Assembly (NCBI RefSeq): GCF_014642835.1
Contig: NZ_BMJA01000006.1
Span: 186,001 to 250,000, forward strand
DNA: 64,000 nt
Direction of reading: 5' to 3'
Source of the DNA: Dyella nitratireducens
GTDB taxonomy: Bacteria; Pseudomonadota; Gammaproteobacteria; Xanthomonadales; Rhodanobacteraceae
In this document: positions 18,985 through 28,563 of the stretch, in pieces
Numbering within the stretch: position 1 is the stretch's first letter
How the letters are laid out: each line of letters opens with the position of its first letter
Notes under the pieces: model-generated
What the model was told of the DNA's origin: nothing
The model's database searches: none
The model's input: only the letters and a program-made list of their open reading frames with translations
Made by a program: the position numbers and the translations under genes

Positions 18985-19020
18985 AACAAAAAGCCGCCGA
19001 TGACTCGGCGGCTTTTTGTT
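18985..19020. terminator. Bidirectional terminator between sulfotransferase and TonB receptor 2
   Basis: A perfect 16-base inverted repeat with TGAC loop: left arm AACAAAAAGCCGCCGA, right arm its complement ending in TTTTTGTT. A second hairpin (GCCGAAGCA ... TGCTTCGGC, about 19036-19070) lies before the receptor's stop, the same two-hairpin arrangement as after receptor 1. Confidence 0.93.
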
Positions 19021-19080
19021 TGATTCAAAAGTAACTGCCGAAGCAATTGGCAACCCAACTGCTTCGGCGCGATGCCTGAC

Positions 19081-22000
19081 TTACCAGTCGTACGTGACAC
19101 CGAGCTGGACGGTACGCGGCTGCTCCACAGCTTCATAACCCATGTAGGTAGCTGCGCCATTGTTAATCGCAGAGTTAACCGCAACGGCCGACTTGTACAA
19201 GGCGTTCGGCGAACCCGTGCTGCCGTAGTTCGACACCATCTGGGTGACTTTCTGCTCGTTGGCGATGTTGCGAACCTGCAGCTGGAAGGCCAGCTTCTTG
19301 TCCGCCCATTCCGGACGATATTGCAGTGCCAGATCCAGCGTGTGAATCCACGGCGTGAAGCCGGTCGTACCGGTCGGCGTCGGGTTGCCTCCGCACCAGT
19401 GGTAGTTACCCGGACCGTAGGCGAGACCCGGGTTGCTCTGGTTCGGGCCGTACAGACCCAAGCAGGACACCGGCGTGCCAGACGCCAACTGCAACACGGC
19501 GCTGACCGACCACTCTGGGAGGAACTGGTAGGTGCCATAGGCCTTCAACACGTGCTTGCGGTTGTTAGCCTGCAAGCCGTTGGCATTCGACATGATCGCC
19601 GTGTAGTCCCACTGCTCCGTCGCCGACTGCGAGGTACCACCCTGGCCAATGTTCGACTGCACCGGACCCTCGGACGTGCCGTAGCTCTTCGAGTACACGT
19701 AGTCGAGCTTGGCGTACCACTTACCGTCCCATACGTGCTCGAGGTACATCTCCAGCGAGTAGAAGTTACGGAAAGCCGGCGGGAAGCCCAACGTATCCGG
19801 GCTAACCGTCGCGTAGGAATAGCCACCGTTGAGGTTCTTGATCTTGTATTGCTGGGTGCTGCCCGGGTTGATCAGGATACTGGCGTTGACATACATGCTC
19901 GGGCCGCAGGTGGCACCCGATGCGGCCGGCTGATTGAGCAGGCCGGGGTTCTGTTGAAGCAAAGCGGTACAGATGGCGAGCGGGCCTTCACCCGTATCGT
20001 CGATGATGTGGTTCAACTTGGTCCACGTTGCGGTCACACCGTAATCCCAGCTCGGTGCAAACTGGTGCTGGAAGCCAAGTACGAACGAATCCTGGTACGA
20101 CGCCTTCAGGTTCTGCGAAGCCACCGTCGAGGGGTCAAGCGCCGCGCCGTATTCGTTGTTCAACGACACCGGCACGCCATTGCCGCAGGTCTGGCCGCAC
20201 GAATAAATCGGGGTCAGGCCCGTCGGGGTACCGTCCGTGTTGACGCCCGTATAGGTGTAGTACTGCGAGGTGAACGTGGAGGCCGACGCTTCACGCAAGG
20301 CCACACCGGTCGGCAGCGCCAAGTAGTAACGGCCCGCATTGCCGAACAACTTCATGCTGGAATCGCCCAGGATGTCCCAGCTGAAACCCAGACGCGGCGC
20401 CCACTGCGGCTTGGTCAGTCGCACATATGCCTGACCATTCGGGTTGTAGTTGGTGAACTGGTCGTTACGCAGGCCGAGGTTCAGTAACAGGTTGGGGGTA
20501 ACCTGCCAGGTGTCCTTGATGTACTGCGCGTACTGCTTCACCTGCACCGTGGTAGCAGTCTGGAATACCGTCTTCTGTACGTAGTTGGCACCATTGATAG
20601 GTGCCACATACGGAGCGAAACCCGGCGTGGTGCCCGCAATCGGCGTACCCGCGATGGCGGTGTTCTGATACACCCATTGGTAACCCGTACCAGGCCCGGT
20701 CGGCAGCACACCGTCATTGATATCGCGTGTGGTCTGGTTGTCGAGACCCGCAGCAATCGTGTGGTTGCCCAGTTTGTAACTAAGATCGAAACGGAAGTTC
20801 GTTTCTGTCGACTTATGCGCCGGATTGGGGAAAGTCGGATTGACCTGGGTGTTGGAGTATCCAGCACCATTGTTGGGCGTTACACCATTGACCGATTGAA
20901 ATTGCGGGTTGGTGACGTTGGGAACATCCGGAAGTCCGCCCGGCTGCTGTGTGAAGTACGTGCCGTTCATCTTGCCGAACAAAACATTCAAGGTCAGGTC
21001 GTCCGTGATGTACGACGTGAACTTGAAGATGTTCATGGTGAAGGTGTCTTTAAACGACGGTTCGAAGCCGGCGAAATCACCTTGTGTCTTGGTGTTGTAG
21101 TCGTAGTTGTAGAACGCGCCGTTGTACTGCTCCGAATTCCTGGCCGTGGTCCACGACAGGGTGTTCGAATCGGTGATGTTCCAGTCCAGCTTGCCGTAGT
21201 ACTTCGGATTGGAATAGCTGTTCTGATACACGAACGGCGTACCGACGTTCTGACCGACATTGTCGTTGTTGTGATGGTCGGCTTCGGCTGCCAAGAAGAA
21301 GAACAACTTGTCTTTGATCAGCGGGCCTCCGACGTAAGCGTCGTACACCTGCTCCCACTGCGTGTTCTTGTTGCGATAGTCAAGCAAGCTGCCCGGCGAC
21401 GTATTGCCTGAAGTAATCGCAGGGTTGTTGTAGTACACATTGCCCTGGTTACCCTGCAAGCCCTCCGGCGTAAAGAACACGGCGCCACCGAAATGCCACG
21501 TGTTGGTGCCGCTGGCGCCGACCTGACTGATCACGCCGCCGGTGGAGCGGCCGTATTCGGGGCCATAACCATTGGTCAGCGTTTCCTGCTGGGCGATCGC
21601 GCCGTATGGCAGCGTGATACCGCCTGAACCAGCAACCGGATCGGTGGTGTTGAAACCGTTGATGTAGTAGGCGTTCTCAACGACCGAACTGCCACCGAAC
21701 GAAACCAGTGGCTCACCGGTCGGGCCGTTGCCGAGTGCGCTGGCGCCTTGCACGGTGCCCGGCGCCAGCAGCGCAATCGCCGCACCTGTGCGTGCCAGCG
21801 GCAGATTCTTCAGCTGCTGTGAGGTGATAACGGTGCTTTCCTGCGTCGACGTCACGTCGATCGGCGGAATGGCGTTGGCAGTCACCATCACTGACGACAG
21901 GCTCTTTGTCGCGCCGGTTGCGGACGTCGTCACGAAATCAACCGCGACGGACTTCGCGGCCAGCGCCGTAATGCCCTGCTTGGTCTGAAGCGTCTGGCCG

Positions 22001-22272
22001 TTCTGCATCAACATCACATCATACGTGCCGACCGGCAGCGTGATGCTGTAACGACCGTCCTGGCCAACCGCAACGCTGCGATTGAAACCCGAACCACCAA
22101 CGATCTGCACGGTTTCGCCAGCGGCGACCGGTGCCTGACCGAAAATCGTACCGGTGGTGGCCTGCGCCAGCACCTGTCCGGAAAAACCGAAACCCATCGC
22201 CACTGCAACAGCCAGTGCGGTGTGACGAACCGGCATCCTGGTGGATGCGGGCACAAACTTTTTAATGTCCAT
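19081..22272 (-). CDS. Oar-like TonB-dependent receptor 2, paralogue of receptor 1
   Basis: 1063 residues with signal peptide (VLAQ end), carboxypeptidase-regulatory-like domain, plug (INGFNTTDPVAG, GYGPEYGRSTGG) and barrel ending VTYDW. The start at 22272 is preceded by GGGGA. Most of the protein aligns with receptor 1 without large gaps; variation concentrates in predicted external loops, for example the part around residues 440-520. That pattern is what one expects when two copies specialise for different ligands. Upstream lies amn, intact in this copy. Confidence 0.95.
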   Translation of the reverse strand: MDIKKFVPASTRMPVRHTALAVAVAMGFGFSGQVLAQATTGTIFGQAPVAAGETVQIVGGSGFNRSVAVGQDGRYSITLPVGTYDVMLMQNGQTLQTKQGITALAAKSVAVDFVTTSATGATKSLSSVMVTANAIPPIDVTSTQESTVITSQQLKNLPLARTGAAIALLAPGTVQGASALGNGPTGEPLVSFGGSSVVENAYYINGFNTTDPVAGSGGITLPYGAIAQQETLTNGYGPEYGRSTGGVISQVGASGTNTWHFGGAVFFTPEGLQGNQGNVYYNNPAITSGNTSPGSLLDYRNKNTQWEQVYDAYVGGPLIKDKLFFFLAAEADHHNNDNVGQNVGTPFVYQNSYSNPKYYGKLDWNITDSNTLSWTTARNSEQYNGAFYNYDYNTKTQGDFAGFEPSFKDTFTMNIFKFTSYITDDLTLNVLFGKMNGTYFTQQPGGLPDVPNVTNPQFQSVNGVTPNNGAGYSNTQVNPTFPNPAHKSTETNFRFDLSYKLGNHTIAAGLDNQTTRDINDGVLPTGPGTGYQWVYQNTAIAGTPIAGTTPGFAPYVAPINGANYVQKTVFQTATTVQVKQYAQYIKDTWQVTPNLLLNLGLRNDQFTNYNPNGQAYVRLTKPQWAPRLGFSWDILGDSSMKLFGNAGRYYLALPTGVALREASASTFTSQYYTYTGVNTDGTPTGLTPIYSCGQTCGNGVPVSLNNEYGAALDPSTVASQNLKASYQDSFVLGFQHQFAPSWDYGVTATWTKLNHIIDDTGEGPLAICTALLQQNPGLLNQPAASGATCGPSMYVNASILINPGSTQQYKIKNLNGGYSYATVSPDTLGFPPAFRNFYSLEMYLEHVWDGKWYAKLDYVYSKSYGTSEGPVQSNIGQGGTSQSATEQWDYTAIMSNANGLQANNRKHVLKAYGTYQFLPEWSVSAVLQLASGTPVSCLGLYGPNQSNPGLAYGPGNYHWCGGNPTPTGTTGFTPWIHTLDLALQYRPEWADKKLAFQLQVRNIANEQKVTQMVSNYGSTGSPNALYKSAVAVNSAINNGAATYMGYEAVEQPRTVQLGVTYDW

Positions 22273-22616
22273 TAGGGGGTCCCCAGCAGTAAGAGAAAAG
22301 AGATGGGACCGTCAGGGAACGTCATGTCTGGCGCAGGTCCCTCCCCCGCCAAATCACAAACGGACGGTTTTTTTCCCATCACCACCAAATTGCCTGGTCC
22401 AAAATAACTTGCTTAACGGACCTTTAGCACTTTGTTGTCCCGAAAATTAAGCGCTCGAATAACACAAAGTCAACAATAAATAATTACGGATGAAAGCATT
22501 TTCTTACGATTGATCATGTCTCGCGTGAGCTACAACCGGTCATTCGCAAAATTTACGCGCAGATCGTCAGCTTATCGCAAGCTTTTGGGTCAAATTGCGC
22601 AAGGAAACGCGGGGGA
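22273..22616 (-). promoter_or_regulatory. Upstream region of TonB receptor 2
   Basis: No gene. It is homologous to 16602-16956. The most conserved parts are the sequences around CTTTAGCACTTTG (about 22420), AAATTAAGCGCT (22442), and TAAATAATTACG (22477), and the stretch TTTATCGCAAGC-like at 22570, which makes these the best candidates for promoter or regulatory sites retained after duplication. Confidence 0.55.
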
Positions 22617-23405
22617 TCATTCCCCCGGCTCGTCCTCAAATCGCAGATGCTTAACACTCCGTCCATTCCGGCGCACCAGCTTTAGTGCCTCAATGCCGAT
22701 CCGGATGTGCGCCTCCACGTACTGCGCCGTGACGCTGCGATCACTCAGCTCGGTCTTCACCCCTTCCGGAATCATGGGTTGATCGGAAACCAGCAAGAGC
22801 GCACCACAAGGAATATGGTTGGCGAAGCCGGCGGCGAAGATGGTGGCCGTTTCCATATCCACAGCCATGCAGCGTGTGCGGCGCAAATACTCCTTGAATG
22901 TCTCGTCGTGTTCCCATACGCGCCGATTGGTGGTGTAGACCGTACCGGTCCAATAGTCGTGGCCAAGGTCGCGGATCATGGTGGAGACACCGCGCTGCAA
23001 TTGGAATGCAGGCAACGCTGGCACCTCGGGTGGCAAATAATCATTGCTGGTGCCTTCGCCACGAATGGCAGCGATCGGCAAAATCAAATCGCCAAGCTGA
23101 TTCTTCTTTTTCACGCCGCCGCATTTGCCAAGAAACAACACCGCGCTGGGTTGGATCGCACTCAGCAGATCCATCACCGTGGCGGCATTGGGGCTGCCCA
23201 TGCCGAAGTTGATAAGCGTGATGTCATCGGCCGTCGCACTGGGCATGGGCCGATCGCGCCCTTGCACTTCCACGCCATGCCATTGCGCGAAGAGGTCGAC
23301 GTAATGACCAAAATTGGTAAGCAGGATGTGGCTGCCGAATTGTTCGAGCGACATGCCGGTATAGCGCGGCAGCCAGTTGGTGACGATCTCGTATTTGGTC
23401 TTCAT
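22617..23405 (-). CDS. amn: AMP nucleosidase (short form)
   Basis: 262 residues. The sequence matches the catalytic, nucleoside-phosphorylase-like domain of AMP nucleosidase: FGMGSPNAATVMDLL, LFLGKCGG, VDMETATIFAAGF and LLLVSDQP are family signatures. The enzyme hydrolyses AMP to adenine and ribose 5-phosphate. Escherichia coli Amn is about 480 residues with an N-terminal regulatory domain; that domain is absent here, as in many short forms. The start at 23405 begins MKTKYEIV; an earlier start would add an arginine-rich tail without support. It lies upstream of receptor 2 on the same strand, 344 bases away. Confidence 0.9.
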   Translation of the reverse strand: MKTKYEIVTNWLPRYTGMSLEQFGSHILLTNFGHYVDLFAQWHGVEVQGRDRPMPSATADDITLINFGMGSPNAATVMDLLSAIQPSAVLFLGKCGGVKKKNQLGDLILPIAAIRGEGTSNDYLPPEVPALPAFQLQRGVSTMIRDLGHDYWTGTVYTTNRRVWEHDETFKEYLRRTRCMAVDMETATIFAAGFANHIPCGALLLVSDQPMIPEGVKTELSDRSVTAQYVEAHIRIGIEALKLVRRNGRSVKHLRFEDEPGE

Positions 23406-23564
23406 GCAAAGCTCTTGTTCCGGCGTGACGCACCTGCGCCACGCGTTACCGGCGACGCCACGCCGGCAGGGTGCCAAGTCTCAACACCCACCATCTTAGA
23501 GCCTGATCCAACACTGGTGTCCATATCCCATCCACCAGCCCCAAAAAAATTTCGATGACGATTC

Positions 23565-23641
23565 GTAGGTTGGGTTAGCGCAGCGTAACCCAGCGCCACT
23601 GCCTCGAATATGTCGGGTTACGCTGCGCTAACCCAACCTAC
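23565..23641. repeat. REP pair, family B copy 1
   Basis: Two inverted halves, each beginning GTAG on the outside and folding as a hairpin with arms GTTGGGTTA / TAACCCAAC around a GC-rich loop, are separated by a short spacer. A second copy at 35081-35157 is nearly identical, including part of the spacer (CTCGAATATGT). The element lies between the amn start and the terminator of receptor 3. Confidence 0.88.
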
Positions 23642-23650
23642 AAACCACGC

Positions 23651-23682
23651 AAAAAAACACGCCTCGGCATAACCGAGGCGTG
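23651..23682 (-). terminator. Rho-independent terminator of TonB receptor 3
   Basis: On the minus strand a 10-base stem (CACGCCTCGG / CCGAGGCGTG, loop of five bases) is followed by seven T residues. It sits about 45 bases after the receptor 3 stop codon. Confidence 0.93.
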
Positions 23683-23728
23683 TGCGAAGTAAATAAGTCC
23701 CTCTGGTAAAAGAGAGACTCGTTGCAAC

Positions 23729-26700
23729 TTAGTAGTCGTAAGACACCGAGAAACGCACGTAACGCGGCTGGGTGTAGTACATGCCAAGTCCATAGCTGTT
23801 GAGCACCGTGCCGGGCGATGCGGACTCGCTGGTGGCACTCCACTGAGTCGGCACCTGGCGATTCAGCACGTTGAATACATCCACGCCGAAGGCCAACTTC
23901 TGTTGCGCGAACATCGGGCGATACATCACACCCAGGTCCAGACGCGTGTTCCAGGGCATGCGGCCCGCTGCACCCGGAGCCGACGGCTGGGCGAAACAGT
24001 AATGGTAGGCCGCACCGTATCCCGACGGATCGGTGTCCGGCGCGGGGTAATAGCCAAGGCAGCTCTTCGGCGCACCCGAGGTTGCCAGGATGCGGCCCGA
24101 GACCATCCATTCCGGCGTAATCGCGTAAACACCATAGGCCTTGATCTGGTGTGTGCGGTCATTGAACAGCACGCCGTTGGCGTTCGCCATGAGCGCAGCG
24201 AAGTCCCAGTCCTCGGTCTTGCTGACGTCGGTCTGGCCGATATCCGAACGCACCTGGCCTTCGGTGTTGCCGTAGCTGCGCGAGAAGGTGTAATCCAGGC
24301 GCGCCTGCCACTTACCGTCGAACGGATGCTCCAAGTACATGTTCATCGCGTAGTACTTGCGCTTCGCGCCGTCGGTGAAGCCCCAGTCCTTGGTGGTCAT
24401 CGTCACCTTGGTGTAGCCGCTGCCGTCCGCGCGCGCGACCAGGAAGTCGTTGCTGTGACCCGGGTTGAACAGTCGGCAGCCTGGCTGGTCGGTGACGTAC
24501 TGACTTGCATCCAGCCCCATGGACGTCAGCTTGTCGGCAATCCTGCCTGTATCGCAAACGTCATCGATCGCGCTTTCCAGCTTGCGCAAGGTGAACTTCG
24601 CGCCCGTCGTCCAACTGGAACCCAACGTCTTGTCGAAGCCCAGGATCAACTCGTCCTGAAATTCCGAACGCAGGTTGGTGGCCGTGAACGTCTTCGGATC
24701 GGGCGTGACACCGTATTCGTTATCCGCCGAGTGCGCCGGCCCCAGTGCGGTCACGCCGGTCGGAGCACCATTCGCAGCGATACCGGTATAGGTGAAGTAC
24801 TGATCGGTATAGGTGGATGCCGAAGCACCACGGATCGCTACGCTGCTCGGCAAGGCGAGGTAGTAACGGCCGAGGTTGGCGTACACCTTCATACTGGAAT
24901 CACCGAACACATCCCAACTTGCACCCAAGCGCGGAGCCCACTGGTTGCCGCTGCGCACATAGGGCTGCTCGGAGTTGTTGAGGTTGGTGAACCTGTCGTT
25001 GCGTAGACCAACATCGAGCATCCAGCGGTCGGTCACCTGCCACTTGTCCTCCAGGTAGTACGCTTTTTGCGCGACGGACATGCTGGTGGCATCGTGGAAA
25101 ATGCGCTGACGCACGTAATAAGGCGTACCCGGTGCCGCCGAATAGCTGTTGATCGGATCGTTCGGCGTGCTGGTGACGAAGTAGTACCACGCATAACCAG
25201 GACCGCTGGTGATCTGCCCCTGATCGGCAGCGTGGTAATACATGTTGTCCATACCCACGGACAGATCATGGCTACCCAGGTGGTAATCGACATCCAAACG
25301 CAGACCATGCGTACGGGTCTTGGCATCAGGCGAGTTGATCAGGCGAACCGTGTTGTTGTTCGTGATCGTGCCACCGCCCGTGTAGGCCGGATTCTGGTTG
25401 ATCGGGTTGGCGATAAACGGATCGGTTGCATTCTGGCCCGGAATCTCGGTGAAGTTGGTCACCTTGTTCTTGCCGAAGGTGGCGCTTACCGTCAGGTCCT
25501 GCGTGATGTAGCCGGTGTACTTGATGATGTCGAGCGTGGTCGAATTCTTCGACCAGATCGGGTACAGCCCGAGCGCACCACCCGTTTTACCCGTGCTGTA
25601 GTTGTAACCGTAGTATTCACCCGAGCTCACCTCCGGTGAAATCGCGGGATTGCCGGTGGGATCGATGTTGCCAGCGTCACCCGGCTGCTTGTTCACGATG
25701 TGCGTGAGTTCCAGCAGGTTGTTGTCGGTGATGTTCCAGTTGATCTTGCCGTAGAACTTCTGCAGCTTGTTGGTGTACTTGAGGTACGCAGCCTGCGAAG
25801 CATCCGAGGTATTGGTGCTGGTGCCTTCCACCTTCTCCGATTCCGCCGCCAGGAAGAAGAACAGCTTGTCCTTGATCAACGGACCACCCACGTAGGCGTC
25901 ATACACTGTGCGCCACTGCTTGTCGTTCTGGCGAGCCTGGTAAATCGTGCCTGCCAGCGGCTTAGCCAGCTTGGGATAACTGTAGCCAGCCGGCAGCGCC
26001 ATGTTCGGGTAATAGCGGTTCACCGGATCGGACTCGGCAAAGCGCGGCTCCCAGATCATCTGGCCGCCGAAGTGCCACTCGTTGGTGCCTTGCTTGCCGA
26101 TCTGGTTGATCACGCCGCCATCGGAACGGCCATACTTCGCGCTGTAGCCGCCAATGTAGGTTTCCTGCTGATCGATCGAACCGTAGGGCAAGCCCACGCC
26201 GCCCAGGTTGGACAGCGGATCGGAGCTGCTGAAGCCGTTGATGTAGTAAGCGTTCTCGCTCGGGCTGCCGCCACCGAAGGAGAGCGAGTTATTGAAGAAG
26301 CCACTGCCCTGCACCACGCCCGGTGCCAGCAATGCGATCGCTTCAGCGGTACGGCCGAGCGGTAGGCGCTCGAGGTCCTTGGAAGTAATCACCGAACGCG
26401 AGTCGACCGAGGTCACGTCGATCTGTGGAATCGAGTTGGCGCTCACCGTCACGGTATTGAGGGTCTTGGCCGCGAAGCTGACTTCCGTGCCCACACCCAC
26501 GTTGAGGGTCACGTCGTTGCGGGTATCCACAACGGCGCCATCTTTTTTCAGTTGAACCGTATAGACGCCAACCGGCAAGTTGGCGATGCGATAGCGACCG
26601 GTGCCATCCACCGTCACGTCGCGGTTGATGCCCGTCTGGCTGGTCACCGTTACCGAATCGCCGACCGGCGCCTGGCCGAAGAACGAACCGGTCGTGGACT

Positions 26701-26800
26701 GCGCCATGGCCACGCCAGTGAAACCGAAACTGATTGCAAGAGCCGCAGCAAGAGCGTGACGGCGAGGCTTACCCGCGCCGATCAAGTGGTGCTTAGTCAT
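23729..26800 (-). CDS. Oar-like TonB-dependent receptor 3
   Basis: 1023 residues. Signal peptide (ends near AMAQ), CarboxypepD_reg-like domain, plug and barrel ending VSYDY. Start 26800 is preceded by GGGGAG at ten bases; the longer frame has no signal-peptide-like beginning. It shares the same architecture and many plug motifs with receptors 1 and 2 (FGGGSPSENAYYINGF, YGRSDGGVI) but is clearly more divergent and is not part of the recent duplication. The ligand is unknown. Confidence 0.95.
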   Translation of the reverse strand: MTKHHLIGAGKPRRHALAAALAISFGFTGVAMAQSTTGSFFGQAPVGDSVTVTSQTGINRDVTVDGTGRYRIANLPVGVYTVQLKKDGAVVDTRNDVTLNVGVGTEVSFAAKTLNTVTVSANSIPQIDVTSVDSRSVITSKDLERLPLGRTAEAIALLAPGVVQGSGFFNNSLSFGGGSPSENAYYINGFSSSDPLSNLGGVGLPYGSIDQQETYIGGYSAKYGRSDGGVINQIGKQGTNEWHFGGQMIWEPRFAESDPVNRYYPNMALPAGYSYPKLAKPLAGTIYQARQNDKQWRTVYDAYVGGPLIKDKLFFFLAAESEKVEGTSTNTSDASQAAYLKYTNKLQKFYGKINWNITDNNLLELTHIVNKQPGDAGNIDPTGNPAISPEVSSGEYYGYNYSTGKTGGALGLYPIWSKNSTTLDIIKYTGYITQDLTVSATFGKNKVTNFTEIPGQNATDPFIANPINQNPAYTGGGTITNNNTVRLINSPDAKTRTHGLRLDVDYHLGSHDLSVGMDNMYYHAADQGQITSGPGYAWYYFVTSTPNDPINSYSAAPGTPYYVRQRIFHDATSMSVAQKAYYLEDKWQVTDRWMLDVGLRNDRFTNLNNSEQPYVRSGNQWAPRLGASWDVFGDSSMKVYANLGRYYLALPSSVAIRGASASTYTDQYFTYTGIAANGAPTGVTALGPAHSADNEYGVTPDPKTFTATNLRSEFQDELILGFDKTLGSSWTTGAKFTLRKLESAIDDVCDTGRIADKLTSMGLDASQYVTDQPGCRLFNPGHSNDFLVARADGSGYTKVTMTTKDWGFTDGAKRKYYAMNMYLEHPFDGKWQARLDYTFSRSYGNTEGQVRSDIGQTDVSKTEDWDFAALMANANGVLFNDRTHQIKAYGVYAITPEWMVSGRILATSGAPKSCLGYYPAPDTDPSGYGAAYHYCFAQPSAPGAAGRMPWNTRLDLGVMYRPMFAQQKLAFGVDVFNVLNRQVPTQWSATSESASPGTVLNSYGLGMYYTQPRYVRFSVSYDY

Positions 26801-27473
26801 TATTTGAAATCTCCCCAGGAAGCCCGTTGGGCCAAAAAACACGGCCTGCACGAACTGCTCGTGCAAGCCCCGAACAAGCAGGGCACCACGCCGTCTTTGC
26901 CAAGAAACCCTTACGCATCACCTGGCAAATCCCCCTGTGGTTACGCGATCCGCATCGATTGCAATCCATGCAAGCCGCTGCCCTTTTGGCAAGAACTTAC
27001 GTTACCGCTTGGATGGGTGTCAACAATTTCTTAGCAATATTTCATAACTTCTTACGCCACCAACCTGAAGAGTGGCGCGTGGTATTTTTATATTAACTGT
27101 ATGTTTTTAAACAATTATTAGAAAAGATAAACACATCAGTTACTGACGTATATCTGACGATAAACGCATGATTTAGCAAGACAAACGAAGCCACGGCCGC
27201 CAGCAGCGGCATCAATCGCAAGAATTAGTCACAAGAAATCGCTCTCTGGCACAGGTTATGCGTGCCAAGGCTGTTGATCACGGCCTGCCATTCGCACGGC
27301 GCGCGTTTCGTCATCCGCACACAGCCGCATGCATCCAGGCATCGCACGTGCATGACGTGTGCAAAGAAGACCGTGACATATTGCTTGGCGCACCGCGGCA
27401 ATGCGCTTTTGAAACTGCGTGCTATGTTCGTGCCGCACGTTGAATAACACGTTGAACAAAGGGGTACTGGCAC
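26801..27473. other. Long intergenic region upstream of receptor 3 and degV
   Basis: About 670 bases between divergent genes with no convincing gene. The part 27070-27200 is markedly AT-rich (runs such as TATTTTTATATTAA) and probably holds the receptor 3 promoter. AAAGGGG at about 27458 is the ribosome site of degV. I see no repeat, tRNA or clear operator. Confidence 0.5.
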
Positions 27474-28418
27474 ATGCGCATGGGGTTGGCTATCGATGCA
27501 TCCTGCGATCTGCCGCGGGAGTTTTTGCAACAGCACGACATTGCCGTCATGCCCATCGCGGTACGCATCGACGAAGCCGTCTTCAAGGACAACCGCGATC
27601 CCGCTGAAATCGAGCGTTTCTTCAACCTCAAACTGGGCAGCCGCAGCCACTCGGCGGAGACCGAGCCGTGTTCTGTGGAAGATGTGCAGAAGCTGTTTCT
27701 CGACAAGCTGGTGCTGGAAAAGGATTGCGTGTTCTGCCTCACCATCACGCCCACGCGCAGCCCCATCTACGACAACGTGGTGAAGGCCAGCTTTGCGGTG
27801 CTGAAGAACTACCGCAAAGTGCGCGAACCGGCCGGCGTCACTGGTCCTTTTTTGATGCGTGTGCTGGATACGCGCAGCCTGTTCGCCGGTTCCGCACCAT
27901 GCATCGTCGAAGCGGTACGCCTGATGCAGGCCAATGAAACGCCGGCCGCGATCCGCGAGCGGCTGGCGTATATCGCCGAGAATTCCTACGGCTACATGCT
28001 GCCACGCGACCTGTATTACCTGCGCGCCCGCGCCAAAAAGAAAGGCGATCGCAGCGTGGGCCTGTTGAGTGCCGTGCTCGGCTCCACCCTGGACATCAAG
28101 CCGCTGATTCGCGGCTACCGTGGCGATACGACGCCGGTCGGCAAAGTGCGTGGCTGGGAACATGGCTGCGAAACGCTGTTTGCGTATGCTGCTGACCGTG
28201 TGCGTGCCGGCTTGCTGGTGCCGGTCATGTGCACCGGTTACGGCGGCGATCTCAGCGAACTGCCGAAGCTGCCGGGTTACGACAAGCTGGCGCAAGCCTG
28301 CGAAGAGTGCGGCGTCACCCTGATGCAGGCACCGATGAGCATCACCGGCATGGTCAACGTGGGCGAAGGCGCGGTGACGATCGGCTTTGCGGCAGAAGAG
28401 CACCAGGTCGAATTCTGA
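27474..28418 (+). CDS. DegV family protein (fatty-acid-binding, FakB-like)
   Basis: 315 residues. The beginning IDASCDLPREF matches the DegV N-terminus, and the central LDTRSLFAGSAPCIVEAV matches the region that contacts a bound fatty acid. Characterised relatives (FakB) present fatty acids to the kinase FakA; no FakA-like gene is in the window, so the partner is unknown. The start has AAAGGGG upstream; the second ATG two codons later is an alternative. The following gene is convergent. Confidence 0.88.
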   Translation: MRMGLAIDASCDLPREFLQQHDIAVMPIAVRIDEAVFKDNRDPAEIERFFNLKLGSRSHSAETEPCSVEDVQKLFLDKLVLEKDCVFCLTITPTRSPIYDNVVKASFAVLKNYRKVREPAGVTGPFLMRVLDTRSLFAGSAPCIVEAVRLMQANETPAAIRERLAYIAENSYGYMLPRDLYYLRARAKKKGDRSVGLLSAVLGSTLDIKPLIRGYRGDTTPVGKVRGWEHGCETLFAYAADRVRAGLLVPVMCTGYGGDLSELPKLPGYDKLAQACEECGVTLMQAPMSITGMVNVGEGAVTIGFAAEEHQVEF

Positions 28419-28563
28419 TGCTGCAAAACCTACGTCCGCGCCAAACACAGCTACTGCTGAGCAAAATTTGCACAATGTCGTGCAAGCCTATGTCGCGTAA
28501 GCCTCGTGAAGACTTGTCCACAGGGTTGCCACCAAGGTTTCCCCAATCGCTGTGGAAAAGTAC

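Noticed and set aside
27225-28475. Long minus-strand frame opposite degV
   Set aside because: No domain and no ribosome site; DegV motifs are clear on the plus strand.
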